In this document: positions 1 through 5,359 of the stretch, piece by piece
Layout: every line of letters begins with the position of its first letter
Position numbering within the stretch: the stretch's first letter is position 1
Assembly (NCBI GenBank): GCA_021204375.1
Contig: JAJPZL010000188.1
Location: 1 to 5,996, forward strand
From: Bacteroides sp.
Lineage (GTDB): Bacteria > Bacteroidota > Bacteroidia > Bacteroidales > Bacteroidaceae
Direction: 5' to 3'
Length of the DNA stretch: 5,996 nt
The notes under the pieces: generated by a model
The model's input: the letters and a program-made list of their open reading frames with translations, nothing else
What the model was told of the DNA's origin: nothing
The model's database searches: none
Position numbers and translations under genes: made by a program

Positions 1-10
1 AAACATTCAT

Positions 11-39
11 ATGATGTTCAATAAATCAACGGACATCAT
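11..39. repeat. 7-bp inverted repeat near the left edge
   Basis: ATGATGT (11-17) and ACATCAT (33-39) are perfect reverse complements separated by 15 bases. This could be an operator or leader hairpin of a gene lying to the left on the minus strand. A 7-bp dyad in AT-rich DNA can also arise by chance. Confidence 0.2.
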
Positions 40-83
40 GCGGATAATCATAATTATTTATCACGATTTGCCACTTATAACGA

Positions 84-91
84 CAAAGATA
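84..91 (-). promoter_or_regulatory. Candidate divergent -7 promoter element
   Basis: On the minus strand this reads TATCTTTG, an exact match to the Bacteroidetes -7 consensus TAnnTTTG. It would drive a gene running leftwards out of the window; ATG codons on the minus strand at 10-8 and 6-4 run off the edge and could be its start. No clear TTTG -33 element is found at the usual 19-21 bp spacing, so the call rests on the -7 element alone. Confidence 0.3.
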
Positions 92-172
92 AAACAAATA
101 CCAGACAAATAATTCTTTTTCCTCTCCGAAAAATTATCAGGCGTAACTTCTCTCTATCTACAGAAAAACCGT

Positions 173-180
173 TACCTTTA
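173..180 (+). promoter_or_regulatory. Candidate -7 promoter of the SDR gene
   Basis: TACCTTTA followed by C differs by one base from the Bacteroidetes TAnnTTTG element. It lies about 30 bp before the ATG at 211, giving an expected 5' leader of roughly 25 bases. No convincing TTTG occurs at the -33 position, so this is the most plausible promoter and not a proven one. Confidence 0.35.
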
Positions 181-210
181 CCTCTGAATCCAACCATCAA
201 TTCAAAAGAT

Positions 211-969
211 ATGAAAAGGATAGCACTTATTACAGGGGCCACTGCCGGTTTCGGCCGTGCCATAGCAGAGCAACTGGCCGGAGAGAATTTTGACCTTATT
301 GTGACAGGTCGTCGCCGGGAAAGGCTGGGAGAGTTAAAGACCACGCTCGAAGCCGCCGGAAAGATCCGGGTACTACCGCTTTGTTTCGATGTACAAAACT
401 ACGAAGAGGTAAAGAACAACCTGGGGGCCCTGCCTGCCGGATGGGAAAAGGTGGATGTACTGGTGAACAATGCCGGACTGGCTGCTGGACTCTCTCTCAT
501 CCACCAAGGAGATGTAGATGACTGGGAGCGCATGATCGATACCAACATCAAGGGATTACTATATGTAACCCGTACCATCGCTCCGGGAATGGTAGGGCGC
601 AGATCAGGCCATATTATCAATATCGGCTCTATCGCCGGACGGGAGGTTTATCCTAACGGAAATGTCTATTGTGCCACTAAACATGCCGTACGGGCACTTT
701 CACAGGCCATGCGCATCGACCTGAGCCCCTATAAGATCCGGGTGACCCTGATCGCTCCCGGAGCTGCCGAGACCGAGTTCTCCCTTGTCCGGTTCAAAGG
801 AGACCAGGATCGTGCCGACCAGGTATACCAGGGATTTGAGCCGCTGGTGGCGCAGGATATTGCAAATACGGTAAGTTATGCGATCAATGCTCCTGCCCAT
901 GTAGACCTGCAGGATATCCTGATCATGCCTGCCGCACAACCCTCAGCTACTATTTTCCACCGGGAATAA
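211..969 (+). CDS. SDR family NAD(P)-dependent oxidoreductase, YdfG-like
   Basis: A 252-residue classical short-chain dehydrogenase/reductase, a complete Rossmann-fold protein of normal family length. The cofactor loop TGATAGFG is at residues 8-15 and the arginines of GRRR (33-36) after the second strand suggest NADP(H) preference. The NNAG motif is at 86-89, Asn112 is the structural and catalytic Asn, Ser140 the catalytic Ser, and Tyr153 with Lys157 form the YxxxK pair. PG at 183-184 is also conserved. The C-terminal MPAAQ stretch resembles YdfG (3-hydroxy acid / serine dehydrogenase) proteins, so a cytosolic role in oxidising small hydroxy acids or reducing the matching semialdehydes is likely, but the substrate cannot be read from sequence. 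The ATG is preceded by an A-rich leader without a Shine-Dalgarno sequence. It is monocistronic and converges on the gene ending at 1014. Confidence 0.93.
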   Translation: MKRIALITGATAGFGRAIAEQLAGENFDLIVTGRRRERLGELKTTLEAAGKIRVLPLCFDVQNYEEVKNNLGALPAGWEKVDVLVNNAGLAAGLSLIHQGDVDDWERMIDTNIKGLLYVTRTIAPGMVGRRSGHIINIGSIAGREVYPNGNVYCATKHAVRALSQAMRIDLSPYKIRVTLIAPGAAETEFSLVRFKGDQDRADQVYQGFEPLVAQDIANTVSYAINAPAHVDLQDILIMPAAQPSATIFHRE

Positions 970-972
970 AAA

Positions 973-1001
973 GAGATACCGGAGCGCAGGACGATCTCCG
1001 G
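973..1001. terminator. Dyad in the convergent gap, possible bidirectional terminator
   Basis: CCGGAG (979-984) pairs with CTCCGG (996-1001) across an 11-base loop. An alternative stem, GAGAT (973-977) with ATCTC (994-998), is mutually exclusive with it. The dyad fills most of the 44-bp gap between two convergent genes, where terminators are expected. No strong T tract follows on either strand, so intrinsic termination is uncertain. Confidence 0.4.
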
Positions 1002-1013
1002 GTGGTTCTGCGT

Positions 1014-1325
1014 TTATCCATCTCTTTCCGGATAAACAGCCGCAGGAGCAATGTCGTAATACCCCTCTTCGGTCTGTACGATCTTAAATAATCCCTCTTC
1101 CACCCATCTGTTCCAGTCGTCTATCACTCCCACGATGTAGGAGAAAAGATCCTCTGCCATATAGACGGGGGCACCCGAACGAAGGGGAACCACCAGCTTA
1201 TTCTCCTCTACGACTAGGTGTCTCTTTACCCGCTCCAGCGCCTTTACATAGACCATCTGGTTATAAGCTTTGTCTCCTACCCGTCCCGTATGATAGTCGT
1301 AAGGAGCAATCGCATTATCACTCAT
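1014..1325 (-). CDS. Hypothetical protein, 103 residues
   Basis: I do not recognise this protein. It is 103 residues, starts MSDNAIAPYDYHTGR, has no signal peptide or membrane segment, and is rich in acidic residues and Tyr/Val. A predicted helical centre (YMAEDLFSYIVGVIDDWNRW, residues 55-74) contains clustered aromatic residues. The C-terminal part alternates charged and aromatic residues (EEGLFKIVQTEEGYYDI). The absence of cysteines argues against a metal-cluster role. It begins 12 bp after the stop of the upstream lipoprotein-like ORF on the same strand, so the two are probably co-transcribed. The reading looks like a real cytosolic protein: balanced codon use, start near the upstream gene, and a stop close to the convergent dyad. 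Function is unknown. Confidence 0.7.
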   Translation of the reverse strand: MSDNAIAPYDYHTGRVGDKAYNQMVYVKALERVKRHLVVEENKLVVPLRSGAPVYMAEDLFSYIVGVIDDWNRWVEEGLFKIVQTEEGYYDIAPAAVYPERDG

Positions 1326-1337
1326 GGGCTGTTTGGT

Positions 1338-1514
1338 TTATAAGAAATCCGTATCCGAAAAAGTGAGCTTCCCGGCCTCTTCCCACGCCTTTGCATGTTC
1401 TAAGCGGATCTCCCGGTTCTCCTCTTCATCCACACAGATCCGATCACTCTCCTGGCTGTCTCTCCGCTCGTTCACACGACTACACCCGCACAGAAAAAGC
1501 AGTGAACACACCAT
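1338..1514 (-). CDS. Small putative lipoprotein (58 residues, or 74 if initiated upstream)
   Basis: From the ATG at 1514 the product is 58 residues and begins MVCSLLFLCGCSRVNERRDS. The stretch LLFLCGC ending in CSR resembles a bacterial lipobox, with Cys11 as the lipidated residue. The mature part is hydrophilic and strongly charged (DEEENREIRLEHAKAWEEAGK). An ATG start leaves an unusually short signal sequence with no basic residues. Reading the same frame upstream gives a more orthodox signal peptide, xKTKKTTIRQTCAGLWMVCS, but its first codon (1562-1560) is ATA, not ATG. An in-frame TGA lies just before it. Either a short signal peptide, an unusual ATA start, or a start-codon mutation is possible. 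It precedes the 103-residue gene by 12 bp. A surface or periplasmic role is inferred; no function can be assigned. Confidence 0.5.
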   Translation of the reverse strand: MVCSLLFLCGCSRVNERRDSQESDRICVDEEENREIRLEHAKAWEEAGKLTFSDTDFL

Positions 1515-1571
1515 CCATAAACCAGCACACGTTTGTCTTATAGTCGTTTTTTTAGTCTTTATTGGTAGCAG

Positions 1572-1579
1572 TAAAGATA
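1572..1579 (-). promoter_or_regulatory. Candidate -7 promoter for the minus-strand pair
   Basis: The minus strand reads TATCTTTA followed by C, one mismatch from TAnnTTTG. Transcription would begin about 1566, leaving a leader of about 50 bases for the ATG at 1514 but almost none for the ATA at 1562. No TTTG is found at the -33 position; the T-tract repeat array lies just upstream instead. Confidence 0.35.
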
Positions 1580-1604
1580 CTCATTTTTCTGCAATTTTCC
1601 CTAT

Positions 1605-1693
1605 ACCGTTCTCTATTTTTTTGCACACAGTCCTATACTTTTTTATGCACGATCGTGTACTTTTTTTATACCGTCCTATACTTTTCCGCGATC
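1605..1693. repeat. Array of four imperfect direct repeats with T tracts
   Basis: Four related units start at 1605 (ACCGTTCTCTATTTTTTT), 1627 (ACAGTCCTATACTTTTTT), 1652 (ATCGTGTACTTTTTTT) and 1670 (ACCGTCCTATACTTTT), spaced 22, 25 and 18 bp. The second and fourth share GTCCTATACTTTT exactly. Between them CACGATCGTG (1648-1657) is a perfect 10-bp palindrome. The array sits immediately upstream of the minus-strand lipoprotein-like gene and about 220 bp from the next + strand ORF. It may be a binding-site array for a regulator, or curved DNA produced by phased T tracts. The overlapping + strand open frame (1324-1731) has low-complexity composition and is not considered a gene. Confidence 0.55.
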
Positions 1694-1731
1694 AGACAAT
1701 ACCGGACGGATCTTCGGAACCATTAGAATAA

Positions 1732-1862
1732 ATTAACAAACCGTTTAAGCGAAAAAAGGGTCGAATTGGGACTGCTTTAAAACACCAAACACCTGTAAAC
1801 AAACACATTAACCGTTTTAATTCACCCCCTTTTTTTTGACTTACGGAGAATCTCGCGAATGG
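1732..1862. other. AT-rich intergenic stretch, no gene seen
   Basis: This part holds two similar short motifs, ACCGTTTAA (1740-1748) and ACCGTTTTA (1811-1819), a run of A-rich AAACACC-like repeats between them (about 1780-1810), and a C5-T8 tract (1825-1837). No convincing ORF, RNA gene or hairpin with a T tract was found. Confidence 0.4.
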
Positions 1863-1870
1863 TAACTTTA
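1863..1870 (+). promoter_or_regulatory. Candidate -7 promoter element
   Basis: TAACTTTA followed by C is one mismatch from TAnnTTTG and lies about 24 bp before the ATG at 1894. A TTTG ends a T8 tract at 1835-1838, but the 24-bp spacer is longer than the usual 19-21. It could start a transcript covering the 74-codon ORF and the leader of the iron-sulfur gene. Confidence 0.35.
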
Positions 1871-1893
1871 CCCCTTCATTTTATCCGGAGAAT

Positions 1894-2118
1894 ATGAAAG
1901 AGTTTAAAAAACAAATAAACAGGAAAAGAAAGAATTTCTTCTTTCAAAAGTCTGAAAAGACATTTACTTCTTTTTCTATATATAGGTATAAGAGTGGTGA
2001 CCTTTGGAAAGTAACCCCTTATAATACGCTCGGGAGCAATCAGTTGCGTGGCGAGTATGTAGCGAGTCGGGAAAAGGTATTTAAATCAGGCGCAATACAC
2101 TATTTATCAATTAGTTAA
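1894..2118 (+). CDS. Doubtful 74-codon ORF, hypothetical
   Basis: The frame begins MKEFKKQINRKRKNFF, is very basic at its N-terminus and has no membrane segment or motif that I recognise. In favour: a GGAG stretch 4 bases before the ATG (1887-1890), a plausible -7 element 24 bp upstream, and an uninterrupted frame with mixed codons. Against: its base composition is more AT-rich than the neighbouring genes, it is short, and the first 30 residues are low-complexity Lys/Phe/Ser. It could be a real small protein, a degraded remnant, or chance. Confidence 0.28.
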   Translation: MKEFKKQINRKRKNFFFQKSEKTFTSFSIYRYKSGDLWKVTPYNTLGSNQLRGEYVASREKVFKSGAIHYLSIS

Positions 2119-2283
2119 TCATGGTGAGAGCAACTATACCTCAAAATCCGGAAAAAAGCAGGAACAGCCGGTTTTATTTTAACAAAAGGGATCCGGAAGC
2201 GGTACTTTTTCAGGATACCGGGAGTTGCTGTTCCCGAGACGGTTCCCGTTTGTACCGGACAGAATCCGGAAAGGAAAACAAAA
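2119..2283 (+). other. Leader region with competing short hairpins, no supported gene
   Basis: The arm CGGGA (2219-2223) can pair with TCCCG in either of two TTCCCG copies (2231-2236 or 2243-2248). ATCCGGAAA occurs twice (about 2145 and 2264). An 81-codon frame from 2121 crosses the region but its composition (many Arg, Ser, Asn, no motif) does not look protein-like. If transcribed from the promoter near 1863, this would be a long 5' leader; no known riboswitch was recognised. Confidence 0.25.
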
Positions 2284-2394
2284 ATGAAACAGATCCGTGC
2301 CGTTTTCAGGGATATTTTTACCCTTTTAAAGGGAGAATTCTTTCCGCATATCCCTTATTCTACTAAATTTGCGAAAGGTTATGATTCATGTTAA
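2284..2394 (+). CDS. Possible 36-residue small ORF
   Basis: The ATG follows an A-rich leader (GGAAAGGAAAACAAAA) typical of Bacteroidetes starts. The peptide begins MKQIRAVFRDIFTLLKGEFF and ends KFAKGYDSC. It has a balanced composition and an amphipathic N-terminal helix (basic and hydrophobic faces), unlike the surrounding frames. Its stop (2392-2394) overlaps an ATG at 2388 that is in frame with the iron-sulfur gene, which would allow translational coupling. Against it: the best promoter of the downstream gene and a palindrome lie inside it, so the region may be regulatory instead. I do not recognise the peptide. Confidence 0.3.
   Translation: MKQIRAVFRDIFTLLKGEFFPHIPYSTKFAKGYDSC
2321..2333. 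promoter_or_regulatory. Palindrome upstream of the Fe-S operon promoter, possible operator
   Basis: CCCTTTTAAAGGG is a perfect 6-bp inverted repeat around one central base. Its centre lies about 50 bp upstream of the expected transcription start, just outside the -33 element, which suits an activator or repressor site. The regulator is unknown. Confidence 0.35.
2341..2371 (+). promoter_or_regulatory. Promoter of the Fe-S / aldo-keto reductase operon
   Basis: TAAATTTG (2364-2371) matches the Bacteroidetes -7 consensus TAnnTTTG exactly and is followed by C. TTTC (2341-2344) sits 19 bp upstream and differs by one base from the TTTG -33 element. Transcription should begin near 2377, leaving a leader of about 50 bases before the ATG at 2430. 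This is the best promoter in the window. Confidence 0.6.
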
Positions 2395-2429
2395 GAAACA
2401 TACATAATAAACAAAAAAATCAAACATCT

Positions 2430-3938
2430 ATGTTACGAAGGATCAGGATAGCGGCCGCTATCTTCTTTTTCACGTTCATCACTTTGCTCTTCCTCGATTT
2501 TACGGGAACCATACACCATTGGTTCGGATGGATGACAAAAATTCAGTTCTTTCCTGCACTGCTGGCTCTCAACGTCGGTATTGTAGCATTCTTAGTAGTA
2601 CTTACCCTGCTTTTCGGACGCATTTACTGCTCCGTGATCTGCCCGCTGGGGGTATTCCAGGATACGATTTCCTGGGCGGCAGGAAAAAAGAAAAAGAACC
2701 GTTTCTCTTACTCACCCGCTGTCTCCTGGTTGCGCTACGGAGCGTTAGGGCTCTTTATTGTAGCTATCTTTGCGGGACTTTCGGTGATAGTCTCTTTACT
2801 GGAGCCTTACAGTGCCTACGGACGCATTGCTTCGAACCTCTTTGCCCCGGTATGGCAATTGGGTAATAATCTACTGGCTTTTGTGGCGCAGAGGATTGAC
2901 AGTTATACTTTTTATTCGGTAGATATCTGGCTGAAAGGAGGCATTCCCCTGGGTGTTGCTATCCTTACGGTGATCATACTAGCTATCCTGGCCTGGAGAA
3001 ACGGCCGCACCTACTGCAACACCATCTGTCCGGTAGGTACGGTACTGGGCTTCTTCTCCCGTTTTTCGCTTTTTAAGCCGGTGATCCTTACGAATAAATG
3101 TAACAGTTGCGGCTTGTGTGCCCGCAATTGCAAAGCCTCGTGTATCGACGCGAAAGCCCATCACATTGACTATACCCGTTGCGTAACCTGCATGGATTGT
3201 ATCGGTAAATGTAATAAGGGGACTATCCGGTATAAGATAGCCGGAAAAAAAGCCGCTGAAAAGCAGGAAGAGACAGTGGTGACCAGGCAGGCTGCTGCAG
3301 GCAAAAAAGAGAATGCACGGCGCAACTTCCTTTCGGTCACTGCTATGCTGGCCGCAGGTGCTGCCCTGAAAGCGAAAGAGGTACTGGGCGACGGCGGATT
3401 TGTCACCATTATTGATAAAAAGCGTCCCAAACGTACCACGCCGATCACTCCTCCGGGATCCGGGAGTGCCCGGAACCTGAATAGAAATTGTACAGCCTGT
3501 CAGCTTTGTATATCGGCGTGTCCCAACCAGATATTGCGTCCTTCGACGAACCTGGATAAACTGATGCAACCGGAGGTCTCCTATGAGCGGGGATATTGCC
3601 GTCCGGAGTGTACCCGTTGTTCGGAAGTGTGTCCTACAGGAGCGATCAGACGGATCACAACAGCCGATAAATCGGCTTTGCAGATAGGACGCGCGGTATG
3701 GATCCGGGATAACTGCCTGGTGAACCGGGATAGTGTGCAATGTAACAACTGTTACCGGCACTGCCCGACAGGGGCTATCCAGCAGGTGCCCATCGACCCG
3801 AATAACGAGAAATCACTGAAGATCCCGGCGGTGGATGTAGAGCGTTGTATCGGCTGCGGAGCTTGCGAGAACCTCTGCCCCTCACGCCCGTTAAGTGCAA
3901 TTTATCTAGAAGGAAACCTGATGCACCGAACTATTTAA
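2430..3938 (+). CDS. Membrane 4Fe-4S protein, NapH-like N-half fused to NapG-like C-half
   Basis: A 502-residue protein from the ATG at 2430; an ATG 42 bp upstream (2388) is in frame, but MLRRIRI looks like the family N-terminus and the A-rich leader precedes 2430. Residues 1-190 hold about four membrane helices (around 7-25, 38-62, 102-124, 170-190) and two CxxxCP motifs (Cys67/71, Cys196/200), as in NapH quinol-oxidising proteins. Two 4Fe-4S motifs follow (Cys224, 227, 230, 234 and Cys251, 254, 257, 261), expected on the cytoplasmic side. Then comes a twin-arginine segment, ARRNFLSVTAMLAAGAAL (Arg297-Arg298), and four more clusters: Cys354/357/360/364; 390/394/397/401; 429/438/441/445; 473/476/479/483. 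The third of these has the C-x8-C-x2-C-x3-CP spacing that I recall from NapG. Probable role: electron transfer from quinol across the membrane to an outer acceptor, most likely the reductase encoded 14 bp downstream. Confidence 0.88.
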   Translation: MLRRIRIAAAIFFFTFITLLFLDFTGTIHHWFGWMTKIQFFPALLALNVGIVAFLVVLTLLFGRIYCSVICPLGVFQDTISWAAGKKKKNRFSYSPAVSWLRYGALGLFIVAIFAGLSVIVSLLEPYSAYGRIASNLFAPVWQLGNNLLAFVAQRIDSYTFYSVDIWLKGGIPLGVAILTVIILAILAWRNGRTYCNTICPVGTVLGFFSRFSLFKPVILTNKCNSCGLCARNCKASCIDAKAHHIDYTRCVTCMDCIGKCNKGTIRYKIAGKKAAEKQEETVVTRQAAAGKKENARRNFLSVTAMLAAGAALKAKEVLGDGGFVTIIDKKRPKRTTPITPPGSGSARNLNRNCTACQLCISACPNQILRPSTNLDKLMQPEVSYERGYCRPECTRCSEVCPTGAIRRITTADKSALQIGRAVWIRDNCLVNRDSVQCNNCYRHCPTGAIQQVPIDPNNEKSLKIPAVDVERCIGCGACENLCPSRPLSAIYLEGNLMHRTI

Positions 3939-3952
3939 CTGAAAAAAAGATT

Positions 3953-5338
3953 ATGGCTAAAAAGAATATAAAAGGATTAGATCGCAGAAACTTTTTAAAA
4001 CTGGCAGGTGCCGGTGCCGTGACCGGTGCGGCTGCCTTGTACGGATGTAAAAATACAACGGGGCTGAGGACGGCAGGTAGTTCTTCGCCGGGAGAGGTAC
4101 CGACCGATAGGATGACCTACCGTACCAATCCCCATACGGGCGATAAAGCTTCGTTATTGGGGTATGGGTGTATGCGGTGGCCGTTGCGTACCAATTCAAA
4201 CGGCGAAGAGGAGGTAGACCAGGATGCAGTGAACGAACTGGTGGATTATGCCATTGTGCACGGAGTGAACTATTTTGATACGGCTCCGGTCTATGTAAGG
4301 GGCTGGTCGGAAACGGCTACGGGGATAGCCCTGAAACGTCATCCCCGGGATAAGTTCTTTATCGCGACTAAAATGTCTAATTTTAATCCCTCTACACAGA
4401 CCCTGGAGGGAAGTAAAGCCATGTATTATAAATCCCTGTGCGAATTGCATGTAGATTATATTGATTACTACCTGTTACACAGTGTGGGGGGAAGCATAGA
4501 GGATTTTGAGAACCGGTTCATTAAGAACGGGGTGCTTGATTTCCTGATTAAAGAGAAGGAGGCGGGACGTATCCGGAACCTGGGGTGGTCTTTCCACGGT
4601 GTAGTGGAGGCATTCGACCATGTACTGGGTATGGATATCCAGTGGGATTTCTGCCAGATACAGCTGAACTACCAGGACTGGAAGCATGCTACGGGAAGAA
4701 ATGTAAATGCAGAGTACCTCTACGGGGAATTGGTGAAAAAGAATGTTCCGGCCATTATTATGGAACCGCTATTGGGAGGACGTCTCTCCCGGGTACCGGC
4801 ACAGGCACTTGCCCTGATGAAACAGGTGCATCCGGAGGATACGGCAGCGACCTGGGCCTTCCGTTACGCAGGTAGTCCGGAGCATGTATTGACCGTATTG
4901 AGCGGCATGGTCTATATGGAGCATTTGCAGGAGAATATCCGTACTTACTCGCCTTTGGTACCCCTAAACGAACAGGAGTATGAAGTGTTGGAGCAGGTTA
5001 AGGATATCCTGATCAATGCGGAATATATTCAATGTACGGAGTGTCAGTATTGCATGCCCTGCCCGTACGGAATTGATATACCGGGTACCTTTTCTCATTA
5101 CAACCGTTGCGTGAGCGAAGGAAAACTGGCTAAGAGTTCGATGAATGAGAACTACCGCCAGGCTCGCCGGGCTTTCCTGGTGGGTTACAACCGCCGGGTA
5201 GAGAAGCCGCGCCAGGCAGACCATTGCATCGGCTGCGATATATGCAGGCTCAAGTGTCCGCAGCGTATCAACATTCCGCAGGAGATGGACCGGATCGATC
5301 AGTACGCCGAAAAGCTGAAACAGAAAATTGAATTTTAA
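3953..5338 (+). CDS. Exported aldo/keto reductase with C-terminal 4Fe-4S domain
   Basis: A 461-residue protein; the frame is open 36 codons further upstream inside the previous gene, but the ATG at 3953 follows an A-rich leader and starts directly at a signal peptide. LDRRNFLKLAGAG (residues 9-21) is a clear twin-arginine motif, and the hydrophobic stretch ends ALYGC, making Cys32 a possible lipid attachment site, although Tyr at -2 is unusual. The aldo/keto reductase barrel (about 60-340) keeps the catalytic tetrad Asp109, Tyr114, Lys140 and His176. The C-terminus carries CTECQYCMPC (Cys361, 364, 367, 370) and CIGCDICRLKC (Cys425, 428, 431, 435), as in COG1453-type Fe-S aldo/keto reductases. 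It lies 14 bp after the NapHG-like gene and 21 bp before the next ORF. A folded, cofactor-loaded enzyme exported by Tat and fed by the upstream electron carrier is inferred. The substrate is unknown. Confidence 0.9.
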   Translation: MAKKNIKGLDRRNFLKLAGAGAVTGAAALYGCKNTTGLRTAGSSSPGEVPTDRMTYRTNPHTGDKASLLGYGCMRWPLRTNSNGEEEVDQDAVNELVDYAIVHGVNYFDTAPVYVRGWSETATGIALKRHPRDKFFIATKMSNFNPSTQTLEGSKAMYYKSLCELHVDYIDYYLLHSVGGSIEDFENRFIKNGVLDFLIKEKEAGRIRNLGWSFHGVVEAFDHVLGMDIQWDFCQIQLNYQDWKHATGRNVNAEYLYGELVKKNVPAIIMEPLLGGRLSRVPAQALALMKQVHPEDTAATWAFRYAGSPEHVLTVLSGMVYMEHLQENIRTYSPLVPLNEQEYEVLEQVKDILINAEYIQCTECQYCMPCPYGIDIPGTFSHYNRCVSEGKLAKSSMNENYRQARRAFLVGYNRRVEKPRQADHCIGCDICRLKCPQRINIPQEMDRIDQYAEKLKQKIEF

Positions 5339-5359
5339 CGACCCAAAAAATTATATGGT

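Noticed and set aside
1605..1693. Plasmid-style replication iterons
   Set aside because: The repeats are imperfect and unevenly spaced, and no replication initiator gene is nearby.
1324..1731. 135-codon + strand frame over the minus-strand lipoprotein-like gene and the T-tract array
   Set aside because: Its composition is Ser/Phe-rich low complexity created by T tracts and by the reverse complement of a better candidate gene; no motif or start context supports it.
1740..1819. LytTR-type site from the two ACCGTTTwA motifs
   Set aside because: They are 71 bp apart, far from the 21-22 bp spacing expected for that family.
2121..2366. 81-codon + strand frame before the Fe-S gene
   Set aside because: No recognisable motif, unusual composition, and it overlaps a more protein-like 36-codon frame and the promoter.
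2119..2429. Riboswitch controlling the operon with the transporter-like gene
   Set aside because: No cobalamin, TPP, FMN or other known riboswitch core could be recognised by eye; only short competing stems are visible.
2979..3761. 260-codon minus-strand frame inside the Fe-S gene
   Set aside because: It is the antisense shadow of a gene with eight cysteine-cluster motifs and has no domain signal of its own.
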